64,000 bases of DNA from Pseudomonas reinekei. Its GTDB lineage: Bacteria; Pseudomonadota; Gammaproteobacteria; Pseudomonadales; Pseudomonadaceae. The notes under the pieces are model-generated. The model ran no database searches. It was not told the DNA's origin and saw only the letters and a list, made by a program, of their open reading frames with translations. The DNA lies in NCBI RefSeq assembly GCF_001945365.1, contig NZ_MSTQ01000006.1, forward strand, positions 310,001 through 374,000, read 5' to 3'. A program made the position numbers and the translations under genes. Below are positions 34,818-45,147 of the stretch, in pieces. Numbering within the stretch: position 1 is the first letter of the stretch; each line of letters opens with the position of its first letter.

Positions 34818-34893
34818 GGTGTGCAGTCCTGATATTCAGCAGTGGGTGCCGCATGAAACAGCGGCACCGAAATGTGTGGCGGCGTCAGAAGTG

Positions 34894-35604
34894 TTAGAAC
34901 TTCTCTTTGCCGGACAGATAGCGCCATTGCCCCACGGGCACTTTGCCGATTGACACGCCGCCGATGCGGATGCGGCGGATGCCCACGACCTTCAGGCCGA
35001 CGGCCTGGCAGAACAGGGCAATCACGCCCGGTTGCGGGTTCTTCATGGCAAAACGCAGGCGGTTTTCGTTTTGCCAGCTGGCCTTGACTGCGGGCAATTC
35101 CTTGCCTTTGTAGGTCAGGCCGTGCTGCAAGCGGTTAAGGCCGTGTTCGACCATGTCGCCTTCGACTTCGACCACGTATTCCTGCTCGATCTTGTTGGAG
35201 TCGGCAGTGAGCTTGCGCAGGATCTTCCAGTCTTGCGTGAACACCAGCAGACCGCTGGCATTGGCTTGCAAGTCGGTGCTGGCGGTCAGGCGCTGGAAGT
35301 GGCCCTTGAGCGGACGTTTGCCGTAGCGGTGCTCTTCACTCAGCGTCTCGGCGCTGATGGTCGCCATGGCGGTGTCCGCGTCCATGCCGGCGGGCACGTT
35401 GAACAGAAGGGTGACCGGTTCCGGCGCAGTGGCCTTGGCCTCTGGATCGAGTTCGACTTTCTGGGTGCCGACCTTGAACTGCGGCTCGTCGATGACTTCG
35501 CCGTCGACGGTGACCCAGCCGCCCTCGATGAACAACTCAGCCTCCCGACGGGAACAGCCGACGAGTTCGATGAGGCGTTTGGAGAGACGAATCGGGTCAG
35601 TCAT
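34894..35604 (-). CDS. RsuA/RluB/E/F-type rRNA pseudouridine synthase with altered active-site motif
   Basis: 236-aa protein with an N-terminal S4 RNA-binding domain (LSKRLIELVGCSRREAELFI) and an RsuA-type catalytic domain. A C-terminal block (PGVIALFCQAVGLKVVGIRR, IRIGGVSIGKVPVGQWRYLS) matches the family. The normal active-site stretch is RLD-x2-T-x-GLLLLT-x-D; here it reads RLTASTDLQANASGLLVFTQ followed by D. It has no RLD and two extra residues between the only Asp and the GLL. The catalytic Asp may thus be displaced. Product likely binds RNA; activity is uncertain. Confidence 0.78.
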   Translation of the reverse strand: MTDPIRLSKRLIELVGCSRREAELFIEGGWVTVDGEVIDEPQFKVGTQKVELDPEAKATAPEPVTLLFNVPAGMDADTAMATISAETLSEEHRYGKRPLKGHFQRLTASTDLQANASGLLVFTQDWKILRKLTADSNKIEQEYVVEVEGDMVEHGLNRLQHGLTYKGKELPAVKASWQNENRLRFAMKNPQPGVIALFCQAVGLKVVGIRRIRIGGVSIGKVPVGQWRYLSGKEKF

Positions 35605-35691
35605 GTCAGGGCCGTAACAAAAAAGGGGATGGGCATTGTACCTGCCTGGCGCCGGTTAAGCCCGGTTCCATTTCGATGCAGTTGCATTCCA

Positions 35692-35781
35692 TGTGGGAGC
35701 TGGCTCGCCAGCGATTGCATCACCTTGGCGCATCAGGATAGACCGCAGCGTCTGCATCGCTGGCAAGCCAGCTCCCACAGG
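35692..35781. repeat. REP element pair
   Basis: ATGTGGGAGCTGGCTCGCCA with GCGATTGC and the inverted TGCATCGCTGGCAAGCCAGC with TCCCACAGG, in the gap before the GNAT gene. Confidence 0.9.
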
Positions 35782-35794
35782 GTTCAGTGTCAGG

Positions 35795-36268
35795 TCAGCC
35801 GTGCTGTGAAAGTTTGTGATTTTGGCGCATCCGCATGTGCAACAGCGGATACGGCTGGCCCATGCCATCGACTTCCGAGCGGCCGATCACTTCGAAACCC
35901 TGTTTGAAATAAAACCCCAACGCTTGCGGGTTCTGTTCGTTAACGTCCAGTTCATCGGCGTTGAGGTTTTCCATGGCATAGCGCAGCAATTTCTTGCCCA
36001 GTCCCTGACCGCGATGCTTCGGGTCGATAAAGAGCATTTCGATCTTGCCCGCCGCGATCCCGGCAAAACCGGTAATGCGCTGGCTGGCGTCCTTGGTGCA
36101 GATCAGCATCACCGCATCGAGGTAGCGGGTCAGCACCAGGTTCTTCAGCAGATTGATGTAGCTGTCCGGCAGAAAGTCATGGGTGGCGCGTACTGAGGCC
36201 TCCCAGACCCGGGTCAGCTCTTCATAGTCACTCTGTTTCGGTGTGTGGATGACCGAATGTTGGCGCAT
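35795..36268 (-). CDS. GNAT-family N-acetyltransferase (YjaB-like)
   Basis: 157-aa acetyltransferase with the acetyl-CoA loop MLFIDPKHRGQGLGKKLLRY (R/Q-x2-G-x-G/A pattern) and NPQALGFYFKQGFEVIGRSE at the C-terminus. Start 36268 (MRQHSVIHTPKQSDYEELTR) is chosen because the longer frame has no ribosome site; its substrate is not shown. Same strand as the preceding genes but separate. Confidence 0.82.
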   Translation of the reverse strand: MRQHSVIHTPKQSDYEELTRVWEASVRATHDFLPDSYINLLKNLVLTRYLDAVMLICTKDASQRITGFAGIAAGKIEMLFIDPKHRGQGLGKKLLRYAMENLNADELDVNEQNPQALGFYFKQGFEVIGRSEVDGMGQPYPLLHMRMRQNHKLSQHG

Positions 36269-36339
36269 GCCCGCCTGCTCCTTCTCTCTGCAACCGGCTG
36301 TAAAAGATGAGATTCCGTTCTTCACCAAACGATAGCCGT

Positions 36340-36377
36340 AAAAAAGCCCCGCATCTCGTCAAGAGAGCGGGGCTTTT
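36340..36377 (-). terminator. Terminator of rimO (bidirectional)
   Basis: AAAAGCCCCGC / GCGGGGCTTTT stem with A and T runs on either side, just past the rimO stop. Confidence 0.9.
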
Positions 36378-36391
36378 CATATTTTTTGCGT

Positions 36392-37729
36392 TTAGATCTG
36401 TTCAGCCCACAGGTCGTATTCGTCGGCGTCAGTCACTTTGCACCAGACTTTGTCGCCCGGTTTCAGGTTACTGCCGTTGTCGATGAATACGTTGCCGTCG
36501 ATTTCCGGGGCATCGAAGAAGCAGCGGCCGACCGCGCCTTGCTCGTCGACCTCGTCCACCAGCACTTCGATTTCACGGCCGATGCGCATTTGCAGGCGCG
36601 CCGAGCTGATGGCCTGCTGGTGCGCCATGAAACGCTCCCAACGATCCTGCTTGACGTCATCCGGCACCACGTCCAGGTCCAGGTCGTTGGCCGGCGCGCC
36701 GTCGACCGGCGAGTACTGGAAGCAGCCGACACGGTCGAGCTGGGCTTCGGTCAGCCAGTTCAGCAGGTACTGGAAGTCTTCTTCGGTCTCGCCCGGGAAG
36801 CCGACGATGAAGGTCGAACGAATGATCAGGTCCGGGCAGATTTCGCGCCAGTTTTTGATGCGCGCCAAGGTCTTGTCTTCGAACGCCGGGCGTTTCATCG
36901 ACTTCAGCACTTTCGGGCTGGCGTGCTGGAACGGGATGTCCAGGTACGGCAGGATTTTGCCGGCAGCCATCAGCGGGATCAGTTCGTCAACGTGCGGGTA
37001 CGGGTAAACGTAGTGCAGGCGCACCCAGACGCCGAGGGTGCTCAGGGCTTCGCAGAGTTCGGTCATGCGGGTTTTCACCGGCGCGCCGTTCCAGAAGCCT
37101 GTGCGGTATTTCACGTCGACGCCGTAGGCGCTGGTGTCCTGAGAGATCACCAACAGCTCTTTAACACCGGATTTGACCAGACGTTGGGCCTCGTCGAGTA
37201 CGTCGCCCACCGGACGGCTGACCAGTTTGCCGCGCATCGACGGGATGATGCAGAAGCTGCAGCTGTGGTTGCAGCCTTCGGAAATCTTCAGGTACGCGTA
37301 GTGGCGCGGGGTCAGTTTGATCCCTTGCGGCGGCACCAGGTCGATCAGCGGGTTGTGATCCTGACGCGGCGGCACGACTTCGTGCACGGCGTTGACCACT
37401 TGCTCATACTGCTGCGGACCGGTCACGGCCAGCACGCTCGGGTGCACGTCGCGGATGTTGCCTTCCTCGACGCCCATGCAGCCGGTGACGATGACCTTGC
37501 CGTTTTCCTTGATCGCTTCGCCGATCACTTCCAGCGATTCCGCCTTGGCCGAATCGATGAAGCCGCAGGTGTTGACCACCACGACATCGGCGTCCTGATA
37601 GGTGGACACGACGTCATAGCCTTCCATGCGCAGCTGCGTAAGGATGCGCTCGGAGTCGACCAGTGCTTTCGGGCAACCCAGGGATACGAAGCCAACCTTT
37701 GGATTGGCCGGCGCAGGAGTGGTGGACAT
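36392..37729 (-). CDS. rimO: Ribosomal protein uS12 methylthiotransferase RimO
   Basis: Radical-SAM enzyme that adds a methylthio group to an Asp of ribosomal protein S12. The 445-aa protein has the UPF0004 domain with [20 protein letters not shown], the radical-SAM motif [15 protein letters not shown], and a C-terminal TRAM domain ending at [23 protein letters not shown] 37729 is chosen since the longer frame to 37801 has no support. Confidence 0.97.
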   Translation of the reverse strand: MSTTPAPANPKVGFVSLGCPKALVDSERILTQLRMEGYDVVSTYQDADVVVVNTCGFIDSAKAESLEVIGEAIKENGKVIVTGCMGVEEGNIRDVHPSVLAVTGPQQYEQVVNAVHEVVPPRQDHNPLIDLVPPQGIKLTPRHYAYLKISEGCNHSCSFCIIPSMRGKLVSRPVGDVLDEAQRLVKSGVKELLVISQDTSAYGVDVKYRTGFWNGAPVKTRMTELCEALSTLGVWVRLHYVYPYPHVDELIPLMAAGKILPYLDIPFQHASPKVLKSMKRPAFEDKTLARIKNWREICPDLIIRSTFIVGFPGETEEDFQYLLNWLTEAQLDRVGCFQYSPVDGAPANDLDLDVVPDDVKQDRWERFMAHQQAISSARLQMRIGREIEVLVDEVDEQGAVGRCFFDAPEIDGNVFIDNGSNLKPGDKVWCKVTDADEYDLWAEQI

Positions 37730-38019
37730 GTCTAACCTCGGTGTTTTGTGACGCCTCCAGCCGTGATCGGCAAGGCGACAGACGGACGCTTTAACGCGCA
37801 TCTGATCAAAAAGTGCGCAATTCTAGCGATGGTGGACGCACTTGACCAGCTTTATGCAGGGAAATACGACGAGTGCTGCGCTATGCTTCGCGCCGTTGGG
37901 CGTTACCGATTTTTTACTGTCAACAAAACGTCTGTAACGTGAAGTAAAACAGCGCATGCTCACGACAAAGCATAGTGCTTCTTCGAAGAAGCCCCGGGTC
38001 TGGGTAGTAGGAGTGATGG

Positions 38020-39921
38020 ATGGGTCAGGCAAGAAGTCAGACTGCGGGTGCCGAGCATTCGGCAGCAAAGCCGATCGGCATGCTGGTCGCGGCGGTCGGG
38101 GTGGTTTACGGCGACATTGGCACAAGCCCGTTGTACACCCTCAAGGAAGTGTTTTCCGGCGGCTATGGTGTGCCGGTCAATCATGACGGCGTATTGGGGA
38201 TTCTGGCGCTGATCTTCTGGTCGCTGATCTGGGTCGTGTCGATCAAGTACATGATGTTTGTCCTGCGCGCCGACAACCAGGGCGAGGGCGGGATCATGGC
38301 GCTGACTGCACTGGCGCGGCGGGCGGCGGCAGGGCACGCGAAATTGCGCTCGTTACTGGTGGTCTGCGGCTTGATCGGTGCGGCGCTGTTCTATGGCGAC
38401 AGCATGATCACACCGGCGATTTCCGTGCTGTCGGCGATCGAAGGCCTGGGGCTGGCATTCGACGGTATCGACCATTGGGTCGTGCCGCTGTCGCTGGTGG
38501 TGTTGGTGGCGCTGTTCCTGATCCAAAGTCACGGCACCGCGCGCATCGGCATCCTGTTCGGGCCGATCATGGTCACCTGGTTTGTGGTGCTCGGGGCGCT
38601 GGGCGTCTACGGCATCCTGCAGCACCCTGAAGTGCTGCAAGCGATGAACCCGGTCTGGGGCGTGCGCTTCTTTATCGTCCATCCGGGCATGGGCGTGGCG
38701 ATCCTCGGCGCGGTGGTGCTGGCGTTGACCGGCGCCGAAGCGCTGTACGCCGACATGGGCCACTTTGGCCGCAAACCGATTGCCCGCGCCTGGTTCATCC
38801 TCGTGCTGCCAGCGCTGGTGCTGAATTACTTTGGTCAAGGTGCGCTGCTGCTCGGCGATCCGGAAGCCGCGCGCAACCCGTTCTATCTGCTGGCGCCGAG
38901 CTGGGCGTTGATTCCGCTGGTCGGCCTGGCGACGCTGGCCACGGTCATTGCCTCGCAAGCGGTGATTTCCGGGGCGTTCTCACTGACCCGTCAAGCGATC
39001 CAGCTGGGCTACATTCCGCGCATGCACATTCGGCACACGTCCAGCGCTGAGCAGGGCCAGATCTACATCGGTGCCGTGAACTGGGCGTTGATGGTCGGCG
39101 TGATTTTGCTGGTGCTGGGTTTCGAATCCTCAGGTGCGCTGGCATCGGCCTACGGTGTGGCCGTGACCGGGACCATGCTGATGACCACCATTCTGGTGTC
39201 GGCGGTGATATTGCTGCTGTGGAAATGGCCGCCGGTGCTGGCGGTGCCGATTCTGCTGGGTTTCCTGTTGGTAGATGGCCTGTACTTCGCGGCCAACGTG
39301 CCAAAAATCGTGCAGGGCGGCGCATTCCCGGTGATCGCCGGTCTTGCGCTGTTTGTGCTGATGACCACCTGGAAACGCGGCAAGCAGCTGCTGGTCGAAC
39401 GTATCGACGAAGGTGGCCTGCCGCTGGACATTTTCATCAGCAGTATCGCCGTGCAACCGCCACATCGCGTACAGGGCACGGCCGTGTTCCTTACTGCGCG
39501 ACCGGACGCCGTACCTCACGCATTGCTGCACAACCTGCTGCATAACCAAGTGTTGCACGAGCAAGTGGTGCTGCTGACAGTGGTGTACGAAGACATTCCG
39601 CGGGTGCCGCCGAACCGACGCTTTGAGATCGATTCCTACGGCGAAGGGTTCTTCCGGGTGATCCTGCACTTTGGCTTCGTTGACGAACCGGACGTGCCGC
39701 AAGCGCTCAAGCTGTGTCATCTCGATGACCTCGACTTCAGCCCGATGCGCACCACCTACTTCCTCAGCCGCGAGACGGTCATCGCCTCCAAACTCGAAGG
39801 CATGGCGCGTTGGCGCGAGGCGCTGTTCGCCTTCATGTTGCAGAACGCCAACGGCAACCTGCGCTTCTTCAATCTGCCACTGAACCGGGTGATTGAGTTG
39901 GGGACGCAGGTGGAGATGTAG
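38020..39921 (+). CDS. kup: Low-affinity potassium transporter Kup
   Basis: Proton-coupled K+ uptake system, inner membrane. 633 aa with about twelve membrane segments, the family N-terminus [20 protein letters not shown] and [15 protein letters not shown], and a cytoplasmic C-terminal domain of about 180 residues. The 290-base upstream gap separates it from the divergent rimO. REP elements and a terminator follow. Confidence 0.96.
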   Translation: MGQARSQTAGAEHSAAKPIGMLVAAVGVVYGDIGTSPLYTLKEVFSGGYGVPVNHDGVLGILALIFWSLIWVVSIKYMMFVLRADNQGEGGIMALTALARRAAAGHAKLRSLLVVCGLIGAALFYGDSMITPAISVLSAIEGLGLAFDGIDHWVVPLSLVVLVALFLIQSHGTARIGILFGPIMVTWFVVLGALGVYGILQHPEVLQAMNPVWGVRFFIVHPGMGVAILGAVVLALTGAEALYADMGHFGRKPIARAWFILVLPALVLNYFGQGALLLGDPEAARNPFYLLAPSWALIPLVGLATLATVIASQAVISGAFSLTRQAIQLGYIPRMHIRHTSSAEQGQIYIGAVNWALMVGVILLVLGFESSGALASAYGVAVTGTMLMTTILVSAVILLLWKWPPVLAVPILLGFLLVDGLYFAANVPKIVQGGAFPVIAGLALFVLMTTWKRGKQLLVERIDEGGLPLDIFISSIAVQPPHRVQGTAVFLTARPDAVPHALLHNLLHNQVLHEQVVLLTVVYEDIPRVPPNRRFEIDSYGEGFFRVILHFGFVDEPDVPQALKLCHLDDLDFSPMRTTYFLSRETVIASKLEGMARWREALFAFMLQNANGNLRFFNLPLNRVIELGTQVEM

Positions 39922-39963
39922 GCCCTTCGCGCAATCCCGGGTCCTGCGGATAATACAAATATC

Positions 39964-40156
39964 TGTAGGAGCCGGCTTGCTGGCGATGGCGCCTGACGAC
40001 CGGCCATATTCTTCCCACCGAGGCGGCCTGCGGGCCGACTGCCTTTTTGGTGTACGCGTTCCCTCTGTAGGAGCCCGGCTTGCCGGCGATGGTGGTGTGT
40101 CGGGCGCGGCGATGTCGACTGGAAGGCCGCCATCGCCAGCAAGCCGGCTCCTACCG
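39964..40156. repeat. Cluster of REP elements
   Basis: Three REP units: TGTAGGAGCCGGCTTGCTGG with GCGATGGC at 39964, a TGTAGGAGCCCGGCTTGCCG variant near 40070, and the inverse CGCCAGCAAGCCGGCTCCTA near 40135. Between them lies GGCGGCCTGCGGGCCGACTG. This accounts for most of the 325-base gap between kup and acvB. Confidence 0.88.
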
Positions 40157-40190
40157 ATAGAGCATGGCTTTGCGAAGTTTCGTGAAGACC

Positions 40191-40228
40191 AAAAAAACGC
40201 CCCGGCTCTCGCGAGTCGGGGCGTTTTT
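40191..40228 (-). terminator. Terminator of the mprF-acvB operon (bidirectional)
   Basis: AAAAAAACGCCCCG / CGGGGCGTTTTT stem, serving the convergent kup and mprF-acvB transcripts. Confidence 0.9.
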
Positions 40229-40246
40229 CGTGGGTGAAACTACAGA

Positions 40247-41545
40247 TCACTCCTGAGCTTCAGTTTCCTTGGCTTGCCGCTTCTCGATCACACCCACCAA
40301 ACGCTGCGCCAGCGCCGGGTAGTTTTCGTCGAAGTGGTGGCCGCCGGGCAGTTTGATGACTTCGCCTACGGCGGTCTTGTCGGTGCAGCCGCTTTCATCG
40401 ACTTCTTCTTCACCGTAGATGCACACCACTTTGGCGGCGGGCAGCTTGGCCATTTCCGGGCCGGTGGCGGCTTCTTTGCCAGCGTTGCCGAGCCAGCCTT
40501 CGACTTCGATTTCGAAGCTGCCGGTACGGGCGAAGGCCAGCAGGATGATCGCGTCGACGCGATTCTGTTCCGATTCGGCCAGGCGGTTGTAGATCGCTGG
40601 CAGAACGTCGGCGCCGAACGAGTAACCGGTGAGGATGAAGCGCTTGGTGCCCCATTTCTGCCGGTAGTGCTGCATCAGCTCTGCCAGGTCCAGGGCGCTT
40701 TGCTCGGGGCTCTTGTGCTGCCAGTAGTAGCGCAGGGTGTCGATGCCGACCACCGGGTAGCCGATCTTGGCCATTTCACCTGCGACGTCGCGGTCCAGGT
40801 CGCGCCAGCCGCCGTCACCGGAGAGGAACAGGGTGACGGTGTCCTTCGCCTGGCCGGCCGGCACTTCAACCACCGGAATCTGCAGGCCGCCGGCGGCTTT
40901 GTCGCCGCCGACGAGGAGCTTGCGCAGCTCGTTGTTCAGCACTTGCGGCAGGTTGATGTCGTAGTCGCTGATGCTGGTTTCGGCGTTGGGTTGATCGCGC
41001 ACGAAGCCGGCGCTGGTGTCGTCCGGGTTGTCGTTCCAGGCCACCAGCCAGTGACCGTGGGCGGCGCTTTTGGGCAGCAAGTGCGTGCAGCCACCGGGTT
41101 TTTCCAGGGCCAGGTCCACCGACACGGCCTGCGCCTTGTCGTTCTTCTGTTCCGACAACCAGCGCCAGGCCAGCACGGCGCCCGGGCCGATGCCGCTGAC
41201 CAGCGTGGCCGGGCCTTTCAACTCGCGCAGGCCGGCTTGCAAGGCGCGGCTTTGCAGCAGGCAGTCCTTGGGGAGAATCACCTGGACGATTTGCGCCGAG
41301 GCGCTGCGGCTCAGGGTGGTCAGCTGCTTGTCATTGAGTTTCTGATCGTCAGTGACCGCCACCAGCACCTGGGCTTTGGGTGTGGTGCCGGGGATGACGC
41401 GGGTCATGGCCGCGCCATCGGCCGGTGTGAGTTGTTCGAGGGGCGGTTCCGGTGCCGGGCGTTTGAGGTACCAGAAACCGCCACCGACAATCACGGCCAG
41501 CACAATCAGTGCGGCCAGGATGTACTTCAGGGAGCGTTGAATCAT
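40247..41545 (-). CDS. AcvB/VirJ-family alanyl/lysyl-phosphatidylglycerol hydrolase
   Basis: 432-aa envelope protein with an N-terminal membrane segment (YILAALIVLAVIVGGGFWYL) and a C-terminal alpha/beta-hydrolase of the VirJ type. It has the nucleophile elbow LTGYSFGADVLPAIY, an acidic segment YGEEEVDESGC and LPGGHHFDENY with the catalytic His. Partners of MprF of this type remove the amino acid from aminoacyl-phosphatidylglycerol. Its ATG overlaps the mprF stop, so the pair is one operon; gene order matches PA0919-PA0920. Confidence 0.87.
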   Translation of the reverse strand: MIQRSLKYILAALIVLAVIVGGGFWYLKRPAPEPPLEQLTPADGAAMTRVIPGTTPKAQVLVAVTDDQKLNDKQLTTLSRSASAQIVQVILPKDCLLQSRALQAGLRELKGPATLVSGIGPGAVLAWRWLSEQKNDKAQAVSVDLALEKPGGCTHLLPKSAAHGHWLVAWNDNPDDTSAGFVRDQPNAETSISDYDINLPQVLNNELRKLLVGGDKAAGGLQIPVVEVPAGQAKDTVTLFLSGDGGWRDLDRDVAGEMAKIGYPVVGIDTLRYYWQHKSPEQSALDLAELMQHYRQKWGTKRFILTGYSFGADVLPAIYNRLAESEQNRVDAIILLAFARTGSFEIEVEGWLGNAGKEAATGPEMAKLPAAKVVCIYGEEEVDESGCTDKTAVGEVIKLPGGHHFDENYPALAQRLVGVIEKRQAKETEAQE

Positions 41546-44187
41546 CAGCGTTTCACCAATCCAGTCAAGCCGCCTGCAATCAGGGCGGCAGTATCGGCCA
41601 AGGCAACCAGCGGATCGAGTCCGGCGGGCACGGCCATATAACGGGGTTCCCAGTCAGGCTGGAACTTGTCTTTGAAGCGGCGCAAGCCTTGGAAGTTGTA
41701 GAGCTGCTCACCACGGCGGAATACCATCGAGCCCAGGCGCTGGGTCAACGGTGCCCCGCGACGGGGTTGCAACCCCGACAACGGCACCATGCCCAGGCTG
41801 AAACGCGCGTATCCGTGACTCTTATAGTGTTGAATCAGGCCAACCATCATGAACTCCATGGTCAGCTTCGGAGCTTCGGGGTGTGCACGCATCAGGTCGA
41901 GGCTGGCCAGGTCATGGCTGTAGGTCTCGAGCAGGTTGGCGAACGCCACCGGGCGTCCTTCGAAGCGGATCACCGCAATGCGGAAATGCCTGAGGTAATC
42001 ATCACTGAACCGGCCGAGGGAGAAGCCTTTCTCGCGCACGTTCTTGCCGGTCAGCCAGGCATCGGAAATCACTTTGAGCTCATCTATCGGCGCCTGGCCC
42101 GGCTCATGGATTTCCAGCGACAAGCCATCGCGGGTGCCACGGTTCCAGGTGTAGCGCAGGTCCTTCATCTCCTTGCCCTTGGCTTCGAGATCAAAGCGCT
42201 TGAGATCGACCCGGGCTTCTTCACCGAGCTTGATCGCGGTCAGGCCGATGTCCATGTAGTACGGCAGGTTCTCCGCGCGCACTTGATAGAACACCGGGCG
42301 GGCGTGGTGGATGTCGCACAGGTCACGGAACTGCCAGATCATTTCCGCCCGTTGCTGGCCAGGGCCGATCGGGTCATACAGCGCCACCAGGCTGCGGCCA
42401 CGACGGGCATACATCAGGAACGCCTCATCGTTGGGATGAAACAGCAGCGCCTTGTCACCGGTCAGGGCCAGGCCGCCGTCCGGTTGCGCGGATGCCATGA
42501 GGATTTTGCTGGCGCGCTCCAGTTCATCTGGCGTCGGCAGGTGAATCACCGGGCGGGCAGTGCGCAGCAGCCAGGTCAGGGAGACCACCACCAGCAGCAC
42601 CGCAGCGCCGAGCAGCGAGCGCAAACCTCGGGGTGCATCGGCGTCGAGGGTGAACTGCCACCAGAGCTGATGGCTGTAAGGCACGTCCTGATAGGCGAAC
42701 AACAGCAGCCACATCGAAGCCCCGAGTACGCACACGCTGGCCACCAGGTACAGCGGTGAGAACGGCAATTCGGTCAGGCGGCTCGGGCGATAGAACGAGC
42801 GGCGGAAAACCCCCAGCAGGCTCGCAGTCAGCACCATCAGGCTGGCTTCCTCCCAGTCGAAACCCTTGAGTAGCGAGAGCAGGGCGCCGACCAGCAACAG
42901 AATGGTGGTCAGCATCCACGCTGCCGACAGTCGCCGACGCAGGCCCTGGGCAAGCAGCAGGCACAACACGCCGATCAGGCTGGCGCCAAGGTGCGAGGCG
43001 TCGACCAGTCGATGGGGAATCAGGAAACCGATGTGTTCCAGGCGGGTGTCGATTTCCGGTGTTGCCCCTGAAAACAACAGCACCACGCCGGACAGGAACA
43101 CCAGCACAGCGAGGATTGGCGCTGCCAGGCCAGACGCGGCGCGCAGCGTCTGGCGAGTCTGGAACAGGCGTTGGCCTTCGTTGATTAACAGCAACAGGCA
43201 CGCCACCAACATCGGCAGCACCACGTAGATCAGGCGGTAGAGCAGCAGGGCAGCGGCCAGTGGCGCGGCGCCGAGTTTGTCGGAGAAGGCCGCCAGCAAG
43301 ATCGCTTCGAACACGCCGACGCCACCCGGCACATGACTGAGTACGCCGGCAGCCAGAGCCAGCAGATACACCAGCAGGAACGCGCCAAAAGGCGGGGCTT
43401 GCGGCAGCAGGAGATAAAGCACGGTCGCGGCGGCGGCTACGTCCAGGGCGGTGATGATCAGTTGCAAGAAGGTCAGGCGGCGCCCTGGCAGGCGCAGGGT
43501 GCGACGACCGATCTTGACCAGCAGGTTATCGGGGTAAGGTTGTTCCGGCAGCCTGCGACGGTACAGGCCGATGGCGAGTACGCTGAACAATAACAGTACG
43601 GCGGCGGAGATGGCGCCAAGCAGGGTTTCGGAGAGCCCCAGCGCCGCAGAGGCCGCGGGCAGGCTGCTGAGCGTCGCCAGTGCTGCCAGCGGCGGCAGGG
43701 CGCAACCGAGCGACAGGCTGGCGAACAGCGTCATGTGCGCGACTTCAGTGGCCCCCAGGCCGTGACGTGAATATAAACGGTAGCGAACCGAACCGCCCGA
43801 GAGCATCGAAAGGCCGATGGCATTGCCGATGGCGAAAGCGGTGAAACCGCCCAGAGCCAGGGTGCGCGGTGCCAGGCTCACGCCGGCGTAGCGACTGGCT
43901 GACCATTCGTAACCGAGCAATATGATGAAGCCCGCCACGGTCGCGCCCAGTGCACCGAGCAATGCCGGTTTTGGTACGTCGAGAATCGAGTCGTGCAGGG
44001 CGTCCAGATCAAGTTCGCTCAGCAGGTGACGACAGGCAATCAGCGCGATCGCGAACAACAGCAGCGTGACCGCAAGGCCGATGGGCTGACGGTATTTGCT
44101 GACACGATCAAGCAAGCGCAGCCGCTCGGCCTTGATCGGTTGTGTTGCTGTGACGGTGTCTTGTGAATCAGACGAGTTGGCGCGCAT
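41545..44187 (-). CDS. mprF: Bifunctional aminoacyl-phosphatidylglycerol synthase/flippase MprF
   Basis: Attaches an amino acid (lysine or alanine) from tRNA to phosphatidylglycerol and flips the product, reducing sensitivity to cationic peptides. 880 aa: about fourteen N-terminal membrane segments (flippase domain, with GGSVRYRLYSRHGLGATEVA) and a C-terminal GNAT-like synthase domain of about 300 residues (VRAENLPYYMDIGLTAIKLG, FMMVGLIQHYKSHGYARFSL). The start is ATG 44187, or a TTG three bases earlier. Whether it uses Lys-tRNA or Ala-tRNA is not decided by the sequence; the P. aeruginosa homologue makes alanyl lipid. Confidence 0.93.
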   Translation of the reverse strand: MRANSSDSQDTVTATQPIKAERLRLLDRVSKYRQPIGLAVTLLLFAIALIACRHLLSELDLDALHDSILDVPKPALLGALGATVAGFIILLGYEWSASRYAGVSLAPRTLALGGFTAFAIGNAIGLSMLSGGSVRYRLYSRHGLGATEVAHMTLFASLSLGCALPPLAALATLSSLPAASAALGLSETLLGAISAAVLLLFSVLAIGLYRRRLPEQPYPDNLLVKIGRRTLRLPGRRLTFLQLIITALDVAAAATVLYLLLPQAPPFGAFLLVYLLALAAGVLSHVPGGVGVFEAILLAAFSDKLGAAPLAAALLLYRLIYVVLPMLVACLLLLINEGQRLFQTRQTLRAASGLAAPILAVLVFLSGVVLLFSGATPEIDTRLEHIGFLIPHRLVDASHLGASLIGVLCLLLAQGLRRRLSAAWMLTTILLLVGALLSLLKGFDWEEASLMVLTASLLGVFRRSFYRPSRLTELPFSPLYLVASVCVLGASMWLLLFAYQDVPYSHQLWWQFTLDADAPRGLRSLLGAAVLLVVVSLTWLLRTARPVIHLPTPDELERASKILMASAQPDGGLALTGDKALLFHPNDEAFLMYARRGRSLVALYDPIGPGQQRAEMIWQFRDLCDIHHARPVFYQVRAENLPYYMDIGLTAIKLGEEARVDLKRFDLEAKGKEMKDLRYTWNRGTRDGLSLEIHEPGQAPIDELKVISDAWLTGKNVREKGFSLGRFSDDYLRHFRIAVIRFEGRPVAFANLLETYSHDLASLDLMRAHPEAPKLTMEFMMVGLIQHYKSHGYARFSLGMVPLSGLQPRRGAPLTQRLGSMVFRRGEQLYNFQGLRRFKDKFQPDWEPRYMAVPAGLDPLVALADTAALIAGGLTGLVKR

Positions 44188-44426
44188 CAATCACCTCTTG
44201 GATTGTGCGCGACAGGATGGAGGTATCCAGCCAAGTTACCAATCCCTGCAGAAAAAAATAATCACAAATATTAACGCCTCGCACCGGATGATGGAGAGAG
44301 CGCGTCATCAGTCGTAGAGGGTTCAGTCTGCGATAGAGCATAGTCTGAACTCGGCGCATGGGGGACCCGAATGGCGTGCTACACAGTGACAGATCATTGT
44401 TGCGAAAGGACTTTTTCAACAGATAC

Positions 44427-44458
44427 AAAAAAGGCCACTCTTTCGAGTAGCCTTTTTT
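44427..44458 (-). terminator. Terminator of the first initiator tRNA gene
   Basis: AAAAAAGGC-CACTC-TTTC-GAGTA-GCCTTTTTT hairpin, seven bases beyond the tRNA 3' end on the minus strand. An identical one occurs at 44735-44765. Confidence 0.85.
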
Positions 44459-44464
44459 GATGTT

Positions 44465-44541
<77 letters not shown>

Positions 44542-44554
44542 TCTGTGTGGCGGC

Positions 44555-44582
44555 ATTCTATAGAGTATCGGCGAGGTGTCAA
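44555..44582 (-). promoter_or_regulatory. Promoter of initiator tRNA copy 1
   Basis: On the minus strand TTGACA (44577-44582), 16-base spacer, TAGAAT (44555-44560), about 13 bases before the mature 5' end. Confidence 0.8.
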
Positions 44583-44734
44583 CCGTTAATCCCCGCAAGG
44601 GTCAAATAAACGTAAAAGCGCGGCAAACGGTCGCAGGTGCAGCTTAAGTCACAGAATCGCAACGATTTCTCATTTGGGGTCAATTCAGGATTCAACATCA
44701 GTTAGAGGCTTGACCCTATAAAACAGGCGCGCAC

Positions 44735-44765
44735 AAAAAAGGCCACTCTTTCGAGTAGCCTTTTT
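44735..44765 (-). terminator. Terminator of the second initiator tRNA gene
   Basis: Copy of the 44427-44458 hairpin with one T fewer in the run. Confidence 0.85.
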
Positions 44766-44771
44766 GATGTT

Positions 44772-44848
<77 letters not shown>

Positions 44849-44860
44849 TCTGTGTGGCGC

Positions 44861-44888
44861 ATTCTATAGAGAATCGCCGGGGTGTCAA
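44861..44888 (-). promoter_or_regulatory. Promoter of initiator tRNA copy 2
   Basis: TTGACA (44883-44888), 16-base spacer, TAGAAT (44861-44866) on the minus strand, identical in design to the promoter of copy 1. Confidence 0.8.
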
Positions 44889-45064
44889 CCCGCAGATCCG
44901 ACAAAATCCGTTTCGCTTCAATTGCTTAGCTAAAAGGCGAGTTGTCGGAAAGGCCTGAGACGCAGGCGTGGCAAGGCTTTCAGCTCTATTGGCATAAGCT
45001 TTTCGATTGAGAAAATAAATTCATCGAGAGCTTTCCTACAGATCCTCAGGAAGATTGAGCACTA

Positions 45065-45080
45065 CTGGTGCTATATACAG
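45065..45080 (+). promoter_or_regulatory. LexA box of dinB
   Basis: CTGGTGCTATATACAG, a good match to the SOS operator, 68 bp before the dinB ATG. It implies damage-inducible polymerase IV. Confidence 0.87.
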
Positions 45081-45147
45081 GTGTCGGTGAGATACTGCGT
45101 GTCCTACACCTCGTACGCTAATTCTTCATCATGAACACCGCGTTTAT

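Noticed and set aside
36386..37735. 449-codon open frame opposite rimO
   Set aside because: Antisense shadow; His/Val/Asp-rich composition follows from the codon use of rimO.
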